From positions 186,001 to 250,000 of the forward strand of contig RBKR01000010.1 of NCBI GenBank assembly GCA_004835665.1: a stretch of 64,000 nucleotides of DNA. Direction: 5' to 3'. The notes below the pieces were generated by a model. It was not told where the DNA came from and made no database searches. It saw only the letters and a list, made by a program, of their open reading frames with translations. The DNA is from Phoma sp. XZ068. Lineage: Eukaryota; Ascomycota; Dothideomycetes; Pleosporales; Didymellaceae. The translations under genes and the position numbers were made by a program. This document shows, piece after piece, positions 22,567 through 30,114 of this stretch (its first letter is position 1; the number at the start of each line of letters is the position of its first letter).

Positions 22567-24628
22567 AAACTACGCCGTTGTATCGCAGAGTAATGTAGGT
22601 TTGGACTTCGTTGAATGCGGAAATGGAAGGGTTGACGTATCGCCAACTGTGTATGTTATTTTCTGAGATTGATCGCTCTCTAGATTACTCCCCGAAAATC
22701 ACCTGTCGTCATGCGTCGTCGTTGTCTTCTAACGTATCTGCTATTACTAATGGTCTCAGAACGTTCTGCAGACGAATACACAGCTAACGGGAGCCTCCTA
22801 CATGTTAGCGGGCACCAACGCTATGGGTAGCGTTGATCCTGGCGTTGATCCCAAAATACCCACCCGTACATGCAGACAAAGAACGCCAAGAAAGGTATTA
22901 CAGGGTGGCGCATCTTTATCTATAAACAACGGTGGATTTCTGTTTTTAGGCAATATAAAGTTTGGGAGGCTGGTCTATCAAAGCCTAGCCCCACAGCAGG
23001 AAGGCAAGGCAAGCTGGTGTTGTGAGCACAGCAGGCGGGCGGGGAATCGGGAACGTAGCGTGCCTTAGGCTAATCTTAGCATGCATAATGCACGCAAGCT
23101 GCCCGTCCATAGTCATCCTCTGAAGGGCAAGATGTTCGCCTGCTTGTGGGATTCTGCTATGGCGACGTAAGCATTGTTGTCGTTGGTGACAGAGTCGAAG
23201 ACCCATGATTTCAAGAACGAACGGAGCGTCCACTTCTTATTGGTTTCTCTATGGCAGGCGCTCTCAGAGCTTCGCCAATGGGAAAGATACAGTAAGCGTG
23301 GAATATTTTGCGTGTATCAGGCCTTCACTCAGACACTGACAGACTCTCACGGCAGCTGTAGGGCACCGCTGACGTTACAGCCCGCATTATACACACAAAT
23401 ACATCTAGGACATGTGCATACCACTGGTCGTGCGCCTACTTTTTCTGTCCGGATTAGGTAGTTCTTCATGAGCATGTAAATACAGGCATTGTCTCCTAGG
23501 ACAAGGAGGAGCTGTACATATCATCAAGGCACTGATAAACTCCTGAACTATCCGCCGCTATCGGCTGTGGTAATTACAAATTACACCATTGTAGATTGTG
23601 ACTGTGGTTAGGCGTGGTTCCTACGTAAAGCACCCTCTTGCAGACAGAGGCTTGTTAGACACAATTGTCAGCTGAGGCGCCTGTAAGCCCTCCCCCTTGA
23701 CTTCTCAACCCTTGCGGTCAACACCACCAGAGGCCAGTTTGGACCTCCTGGTCTGCTTACGCTACTTCCTGTGTCCATGCTGCACAACGAGTACCAGCAT
23801 CCGCTTCTGGGTTCGTGTACTAATTTTATGCTTACTTTTTTGCTCATCCAAATACTTATTCCAACGTTCTTACTCTGTCGTGTGGTCTTCCTCAATGTCT
23901 ACGCTGAGAGGCTCGTCATCGCAGACCTACCCTTGCAGCACGTCGACTCACACCCACCAGGTCCTTTCTCCGTTACGTCAGCCATGCTTCAAGAATGAAG
24001 AATAGGGAACCACTTGCGAACAGTTGGGTGCCGTAATGGTCAAAGCTTTCCCTTAGGGCGTAGTGGGATAGCAGACGGCTCCGCGCAACGCCTCGTGCAA
24101 GAGCTACGGCTCGTTTGTGGCTACAAAGCACACTGTCAGACTGAAGGGTGTTTCTGTATCAGGATCCTAGGTTTATCTTTGCCAGTCGAAGTGAGACGTT
24201 CGTCCGAACAATTCGTAGAGTAGCAACCTAGCAGTCATCCTACAAGCCAAAGTTTATAGCAGCGTCGTACCTCCGCTCAGGAACTGGGCCATAGCTTGAA
24301 CCCACAGACAATCATTTTCTCGGAACCAACAAGCATATGTTACAGTTCCTTGCAAAACCGCCCTCAACTTTTGTGCAAGCGACTTTTGTAGAAGACCCCT
24401 GTCAGCCAAGGATGCCCCCTGCTACTCTCAGCCAATCACTGCTGCCGACATCTGCTAGCCCTCATCAAGCTAGCTTGCGGGTCCTAAGCATCCTTCTTTG
24501 CAGAACTGGTGTAATACAATGTGTCTGTGATGTTTCAGTACGTTCGTGATGCTATATACAGTTGATCTACAACGTCTTACATATAACAGTAATTACTGGT
24601 GCTTACGGCCTTGCATAAGCAAAGCCTC
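22567..24628. other. About 2 kb without a recognisable gene
   Basis: Only short overlapping frames without motifs. I see nothing definite between the kinase relic and the NLR fragment. Confidence 0.45.
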
Positions 24629-25835
24629 TCATGCCTCTCTACTCTGCATACCACGCGGCGCGATAACAAACGCCACTTCAGCGTCCACCTCATCTGCCTG
24701 CTCTGCTTCTTCTGCCTCCCACTGTTTCAAGACTCGAAGAGATAACACAAGGTCAGAATGGTCTTCTCCAAGCACTTGTCGACGCTGCTGTACGCACTGC
24801 TGCATCAAGGCTATTGCATCAGAACGCCGCCCTAGAGACCTCCAGGTGAAGGTAAGATTGTGCATGCTGGTCAGCGTGTCAGGATGATCCACTCCCAGCT
24901 TCGTCTTGCTCATCTCCGTCACCTCCACAAACAGCTCCTCAGCCTCCTTCCATCGGCCTTGGTTGCTGTATGTCGATGCCAGGTTGGCCATGCTGGTCAG
25001 CGTGCCAGGATGATCCACTCCCAGCTTCGACTTGCGACTCTCCATCACTTGCTGCCGTAGCTTCTTGGCCTTTCCCCACTGTCCGCCAAGAGAGTACGCG
25101 TCTCCCACCATCGCCATGCTCCACCACGTGTCCTCGTGCTCCCGCCCCAGCACCTTCCGCCGCGCCTTCAGCGACGCCACAGCAAGCTGCTCAGCCTCGG
25201 CCGCGTTGCCCCTCTGCACTGCATACCACGCGGCCCGATACAGCAGCGTAGCCCACTCTATCAGATGCTGCTCGCCTTCTGGCGGCTGCCTTGCAGCCGC
25301 TTTGGCGTGCGCAAAGAGTGGTCCGCACACTGCCCAGTTCTCGTACGCTCCTGTCGGAAACGCTGCACTGAGATTGCTGATGAACTGCTGCTTCCACCGC
25401 TCATGCTGGCCGTTCGCTTCCAGCCACGTGCGCATCGCCAGCTGCACCAGTGCATGCATCTCGAAACCTGTGCCGTCGGTGTTGACGGAGACGAAGCAGA
25501 AGCTGCGCAGTGCCGCCACGTCGTCCTGGAAAGCATCGTCCTCTGGGTCGTCCTCGGGGTCGTTCTTGGAGCAGCTTTCGATGTCCTCCTCGGAGTCGTC
25601 TTCAGCGTTGTCTTCAGAACTGTCCTCGAGATCATCCTCAGATTCTTCCTCATATTCGCTGTCTGTGCCGTCAGACTGCAATCTATTGGCTCCCTCATCG
25701 CAATTCACCTCATCCTCATGGTCTTCTCGAATCACACCATCCTCATCCTGCTCGGTTACTACCTGCAGCACGCTCTTAGGGATCCCCTGCCGATCAAAGA
25801 AGGCCATCAGCGACAGCAGATCTGACAGAGCATGG
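24629..25835 (-). pseudogene. TPR-containing C-terminal part of an NLR-like (NB-ARC/TPR) protein, 5' truncated
   Basis: The frame from about 25835 to the stop at 24629 begins ALSDLLSLMAFFDRQGIP, the winged-helix part that follows the NB-ARC domain in fungal NLR-type proteins. It continues FEMHALVQLAMRTWLEANGQ, GAYENWAVCGPLFAHAKAA and at least three kinesin-light-chain-like TPR units (REHEDTWWSMAMVGDAYSLGG, LGVDHPGTLTSMANLASTY, LGVDHPDTLTSMHNL). The nucleotide-binding and effector domains are missing, and the frame instead meets a Copia element at about 25835, so no complete receptor is made. An unusual insert of about 60 mostly Asp/Glu/Ser residues sits between the winged helix and the following helical domain. 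NLR-type proteins in fungi control heterokaryon incompatibility and immune-like cell death. A shortened TPR protein could still be expressed, but I see no start context to support it. Confidence 0.8.
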
Positions 25836-26352
25836 CTGAGGCCTTCTGTGGTGCCTTCTTTGTCCTTGAAGTGGTTCTGTGCACGTGGTACGAAGCAGAT
25901 GGCAGCGGATCGTATTCCAGCACCCACTGTCCAAACATCTCAGTGAGGTTTCCGAAGGCCTTGTTATCCGGTCCTCGAAGCGTCGTTGGGTCCATCTGTG
26001 TATCCCACCAGATTCCTTTGTGTCTTAGGAGTCGGAACGATACTAGATTGCACAGAAGGTCTGGGCAGATAGCTACATCGTGTAGGATCAACTTAGAGCT
26101 TCCAGCTTGGCTTCTCAGTGCCAAGTCAATAGATCCGTATCCGTCTATCCATATTTGGGAGTTCCCAGCCCATATGTAGTCTCCGGGCGTAGGTGGACGG
26201 AAGTTGTAGATACGATCGGGGTTGTTCGTGATGTGGCAGGTTGATCCTGAGTCAAGGATGAATGACTTCCTGAGTGGATAGTCGGTCACGTCCCTTCTGC
26301 TAGATGTCGAGGTGAACGATGCCTCGACATCAGTAATTCTCCGTCCTTCTAG
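25807..26352 (-). pseudogene. Copia pol N-terminus: aspartic protease and pre-integrase fragment
   Basis: It lies in the same frame as gag, after a TGA. The sequence reads LEGRRITDVEASF..., then FILDSGSTCHITN, the retroviral-type aspartic protease active site (DSGS), followed by LILHDVAICPDLLCNLVSFRLL, RTKKAPQKASAML and then foreign sequence. In the related element at 49346 the corresponding text is RTKRVPQRASAILWHKRLGHPG, which fixes the break right after ASAM-L. The protease would process Gag-Pol; this copy lacks integrase, reverse transcriptase and RNase H. Confidence 0.85.
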
Positions 26353-27561
26353 TCACTCTTCGGGGATCTCAGGTGTTGGAGTGTGTGATTGCTTCACAAT
26401 CGGTGTTCTTGATCGGGTTCTGCTTTGTCCGCGGATTAGCCCTTGAAACGTCGCGTCATTCTTACGCTTGAAATCGATGAGCTCGTTTATAGTCTCATTT
26501 GGTTTCCACCATTCGGGAGCCTTGTCTGGATTGACATAATAGCAATCCCTAACACTATGGCGTTGACCACATGCGGGGCATTTTGCTCCCCCTGTGGTAG
26601 CTGGCTCTTGATCTGAAGGCCGCTTAAGCTTGGCTTTGTTGCCTGCTGCACGTTGATTACGGGGTCTGCCCCGGTTTCGGTTGGATGGCGCGCTTTCAGC
26701 ATGATAGGCGTCCCCGTCATTGCCCTGGGTGGCTGCACCACCTTCAGCGAGAAATGATGCCTCATCAGACACAAAGGCTGCTTTGTGTTTCCCTGATCTA
26801 AGGGGATGATTGGCCATCATGTGTTCTCGGAAGCGTTTCATCATCTCCTTCCGGCTCATGCCAGCTGCAAATCGACCATTATCCTGAAAGTTTGTGGACC
26901 ATATGGGAGCAACTTTGTTCACGGCTGCCAGGAAGTCTTTTGTAATCACGTTTAGTTGTGATAACTCGGCGACTCGATATGTCTCCGCCTCTGTAGCTGC
27001 TTGATCATACTCAGCTAACCATGTGTCCCATTGTGACGCGCTTCTCATCGGCCTAAGTGCCGCGAGGAATCTGTCGCGGGCTCGTTCTTGTTCAGTTTGT
27101 TCGTCGACTCCAACAGTTAATTGTAAGTCGGTAATCCACTGTCGCAGTGACTTCTCAGGGAGGCAACACGTGCGCAGTAGGTGTGGTGATACGGTCGATT
27201 GGATGAATGCGACGATATGTTGAAGGCTCGCTCGCTCCTTCTCGTACTCGTGCCGGTCGTTCTTGAATTGTTCGACGAGGATCTTGTAATATTCGAGATC
27301 TTCCTTAAAAGCCTTCTGGCCTCCTGAGGATAGCTCGGTTTGTCTTGTTGGAATGTCGACGTTGGCGGCTGGTGTGTAGTCAGCGATCACCGGCGCCCTT
27401 ACAGCTTCTGGTTTTGGTGTCAACTGGGCAGTCGACTTCGGGTTGACTTTGTCCCAGATGTTATGGACTACGCATCTCGCTTGTAGCTGCGTGATCCATC
27501 CTGTGTAATCGGTGTGATCCCTCAGCGTTACGGTAGGGTCGCGGTAGGTTGGTTGCGCCAT
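26353..27561 (-). CDS. Copia Gag protein, intact frame ending in TGA-CTA
   Basis: 402 aa from ATG 27561. It begins MAQPTYRDPTVTLRDHTDYTGW, typical of a Copia Gag N-terminus (retrotransposon gag/UBN2 type), with a helical central region (FLAALRPMRSASQWDTWLAEYD) and a C-terminal zinc knuckle CPACGQRHSVRDCYYV. It ends HTPTPEIPEE, then TGA CTA GAA with protease coding in the same frame. Gag forms the virus-like particle that packages element RNA. The frame is uninterrupted although the element is truncated, so Gag could still be made. The layout of the second element at 48020-49345 is identical, including the stop and the next codon. Confidence 0.88.
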   Translation of the reverse strand: MAQPTYRDPTVTLRDHTDYTGWITQLQARCVVHNIWDKVNPKSTAQLTPKPEAVRAPVIADYTPAANVDIPTRQTELSSGGQKAFKEDLEYYKILVEQFKNDRHEYEKERASLQHIVAFIQSTVSPHLLRTCCLPEKSLRQWITDLQLTVGVDEQTEQERARDRFLAALRPMRSASQWDTWLAEYDQAATEAETYRVAELSQLNVITKDFLAAVNKVAPIWSTNFQDNGRFAAGMSRKEMMKRFREHMMANHPLRSGKHKAAFVSDEASFLAEGGAATQGNDGDAYHAESAPSNRNRGRPRNQRAAGNKAKLKRPSDQEPATTGGAKCPACGQRHSVRDCYYVNPDKAPEWWKPNETINELIDFKRKNDATFQGLIRGQSRTRSRTPIVKQSHTPTPEIPEE

Positions 27562-27593
27562 TATGTATCGGTTGCGGCAGTGAGACTCTTAAT

Positions 27594-27760
27594 TGTTAGA
27601 TCGTATGATGAATGAGTGATAATATAACTTGATGATATTGATGATTGTTGTTTTTTTCAATCGTGTTCCCCTGGTTCAGACTCCTCGGCTATCGGGCCAA
27701 GCTGGGTGGTCCCTGCTCGATTGTACAGATCCGACCTCACTTCAGCTTGTTCTTCTGACA
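27594..27760 (-). repeat. 5' LTR of the truncated Copia element
   Basis: 167 bp, TGTCAGAAGAACAAGC...TCTAACA on the minus strand, bounded by TG and CA. It is followed by the primer-binding region and gag. An inverted copy lies at 28061-28229. Confidence 0.85.
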
Positions 27761-28060
27761 GCACCATCTCGGCCTCTGGCCTCTCCATCCTTGTATCTGA
27801 CAACTATATAGAAAGCCCTATATAATTATTATATTAAAGCTACTAGTACCTAGAGCTGTTAGTATTCTAGTTAGCTAGTTATAAGTAGATTATAATACTT
27901 ATAACTAATAGCTTATATCTTACTAAAGAATACCTACTTTATTAAAGATCTAGTAAAGGCAATACTTATAGGCTTAGTTAATAGGTCTATTTATACTAAT
28001 ACTCTATTCTAAGGTAAGTATATTAATTAGAAACTTAGCTATTACTAGTAAGTATAGTAT
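27761..28060. other. AT-rich 300-bp spacer between two inverted LTRs
   Basis: Dominated by TA, TAG, CTA and TTA words with no open frame of note; strikingly more AT-rich than the neighbouring genes. This composition is typical of sequence altered by repeat-induced point mutation. Confidence 0.7.
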
Positions 28061-28229
28061 TGTCAGAAGAACAAGCTGAAGTGAGGTCGGATCTGTACAA
28101 TCGAGCAGGGACCACCCAGCTTGGCCCGATAGCCGAGGAGTCTGAACCAGGGGAACACGATTGAAACAACAACAATCATCAATATCATCAAGTTATATTA
28201 TCAACATCTCTTCATCATACCATCTAACA
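28061..28229 (+). repeat. Solo LTR, inverted relative to the 27594-27760 LTR
   Basis: 169 bp starting TGTCAGAAGAACAAGC and ending CATCTAACA, nearly identical to the LTR at 27594-27760 except for small indels in an A/CAA run and changes near the 3' end. No internal Copia sequence follows it. Confidence 0.85.
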
Positions 28230-28335
28230 CCTCTTGCCCCTAGGGGCAGAGTCTTGGCATTGCTTACCAACTACTATTTTCGCCCCTAGAGGCAACCTAA
28301 CCCTACCCTATTAGTACAGTTTAGGTATATAGTAT
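28230..28335. repeat. Block shared with 51253-51335, containing a TTGCCCCTAGGGGCA-type palindrome
   Basis: CTTGCCCCTAGGGGCA, CAACTACTATTTT, GCCCCTAGAGGCAACC and CCTACCCTATTAGTA, ending TTTAGGTATATAGTATG, also occur at 51253-51335. It lies directly upstream of the Tc1-like transposase fragment, so it may be terminal or flanking repeat sequence of that element. Confidence 0.7.
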
Positions 28336-28920
28336 GTGGCTCCGAAGCCTCCTCCAAAGCCTCGAAGGCGCCCAGCCACAGAGTCTACGGCAGAATTTGA
28401 CGCTAGAATGAGAGTCTGGGAGGCCGAACTTGCACGGACACTACATATACAGAAGCCTGGCAACTCTATGAGGGCTATATACCATGTGGAGAAGATCCTG
28501 CCGTTGTACTGCACTGCATACACGTCGTTGGTGTCTCGCTCAGACTCATTGCGAGCCTCTGTCCCTATACAACAACGATATAACTGGTTTCTCGTGGAGG
28601 ATAACGACCCTAGCCATGGTACTCGGAATCCCAACTCGTTACCAGCTGTCTATAAGCATGATCGTGGTATAAGAACGCTCTCACATCCAGCCAATTCACC
28701 CGACCTCAACCCTATTGAAAGCATGTGGAACATCATTAAATCACGCGTTAAGCAGAGACTCAACACCATCAATAGTATCACGGAGCTCAAGGCAGCATTA
28801 CAACACGAATGGAAGCAAATTCAACAAGAAATGGTGCAGGAGCGGATAGATGAGATGCCCCATCGTTGTAGGCAGGTGTTTCAATACCCAAGCGTTCGGG
28901 TGAAGACTACGCTCTGGTAA
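28336..28920 (+). pseudogene. C-terminal half of a Tc1/IS630-type (DDE_3) transposase
   Basis: About 194 codons are open. The recognisable core is WFLVEDNDPSHGT (second catalytic Asp) and HPANSPDLNPIESMWNIIK (catalytic Glu), then a helical C-terminus KAALQHEWKQIQQEMVQERID and MPHRCRQV. The N-terminal DNA-binding domain and the first catalytic Asp are absent; the start of the frame is Pro/Arg-rich linker sequence. About 170 bp downstream, TTTTTTTGACTAGGGGGTG at 29099-29116 could be its right terminal repeat. It is a different family from the Tc1 element at 4574. Confidence 0.82.
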
Positions 28921-29119
28921 TACTACAACACCACAAAAATCGATCATGATAGTATTCTCTAGTATCCTAGCTTCCTTATTAATCAAAAACTACTTTAAAA
29001 TGTCTTGTGGTGGTTAAAAACAATGCGTTTTAGTATAGTGGGTGCTAACAAAGCAACATTTGGTGGGGTTGCTCACGTCATCAAAAAGTGTCCAGCTTTT
29101 TTTGACTAGGGGGTGAAAG

Positions 29120-30114
29120 GCAAGATTGGAATGATAAAGACACGTGCAGATTTTCTGATGCTGCAAAGTCAAAGTACCTACGGTCTGTTCCGTTACGGAG
29201 GTTGTTCCGTTACGGGAAAATGGTTATACCGGTATGGGTAACTGGATAAGCTAGAGTTAGCGCACCAAAACACTTCTTAACCAATCAGAGACTGGAAGCA
29301 TCATTCCGCCGACGAGAATCGACTGCCTGCAAAAATAAATAAAAAGGCAAAGCTTGAGCTGAAAACAGAATACGGGCCAAAGGTGGCCTGATGGCTTGAT
29401 CGGGTGCATGTGTGATGCAATAGCGGGAGATTGGGGGAGCTGCTCTCCGAACCCTGGGCAACATTAACTGGTAAGCAAGCAATTAGCGTACCAAACTCTT
29501 GCTTAGCTAACTAGCTTACCAGTTAATGTTGCCCAGATATGGCACGGTTTGCTTGCGTGGCATGACAGTGCATGAGTTAGACGTCAGGAGGTCAACTTCA
29601 TGTAAAAGTACTGGTGAGGCTTTGACTCCGCGGCCAATCATGACAAGCTCCCGGCGATCCTGCAAGCCAGCGACGGCGGCACGCAAGCAAACCGCGCCGC
29701 CCTGTACGAAGTCGTCCGGCCCTTCCGGCCTCAGGATCCAAGCGGAGGGGCTGTAGCTCAAGGGCTGACTCTACTCGCTAGCTTGTGTTGCAATACTGTA
29801 ATGGTGAAGAAATATTATGCACATGCAGGGCTCTTTGACTATTCTTGCCCGAAATTGTGACCAGTGCATGTTGAATCTACAGCCGATTCCAGACTTCAGC
29901 CGTTCCTTGGCTTCAGCCGTTGTTGCCCAAAGTCGGTCTAGTGGCTCTGATTTTGAGGCTATAAGTATATTGTTTCCTGAAGTCATAGTAATTCGATCTT
30001 GTTTAGTCTCCAGTAACTTAAAAGTTAACGTTACACTTCTATACAGCCCATTCTAACTATCTAGCTCTTTCTTTGTACTTACCTCAACTATTCCTAATAC
30101 CGTCTCTTATAGCA
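29120..30114. other. Intergenic with inverted repeat; possible unrecognised minus-strand frame
   Basis: Holds two copies of GTTCCGTTACGG about 20 bp apart (near 29190-29215) and a strong hairpin (29454-29536). A minus-strand frame at 29516-29761 (ILRPEGPDDFVQGGAVCLRAAVAGLQDRRELVMIGRG) has protein-like composition but no family I recognise. The last few hundred bases would hold the promoter of the gene starting at 30115. Confidence 0.4.
29454..29536. repeat. Perfect 23-bp inverted repeat, 37-bp loop
   Basis: The arm at 29454-29476 (CTGGGCAACATTAACTGGTA...) is exactly complementary to 29514-29536, and an inner AAGCAA/TTGCTT pair could extend the stem with a bulge. It could be a fold-back remnant of a transposon end or an RNA hairpin. 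Confidence 0.92.

Larger units (their letters stand above)
25807..27760 (-). mobile_element. 5' half of a Ty1/Copia retrotransposon (LTR, gag, protease), 3' truncated
   Basis: In minus orientation the order is 5' LTR (27760-27594), primer-binding-site region ATTAAGAGTCTCACTG, gag (27561-26353), then the protease start of pol. It stops abruptly at about 25835, where relatives continue HKRLGHPG of the integrase zinc finger. The rest of pol and the 3' LTR are missing. The same primer-binding sequence follows the LTR of the Copia element at 47822, so the two are related families with different LTR sequences. Confidence 0.88.

Noticed and set aside
25032..25946. 304-codon Ser-rich plus-strand frame
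   Set aside because: Antisense of the NLR-TPR fragment; its Ser-rich composition mirrors the acidic stretch on the coding strand.
29516..29761. Minus-strand frame ILRPEGPDDFVQGGAVCLRA as a gene
   Set aside because: Protein-like composition but no recognised family, and its end overlaps the hairpin; kept only as a remark in the intergenic note.
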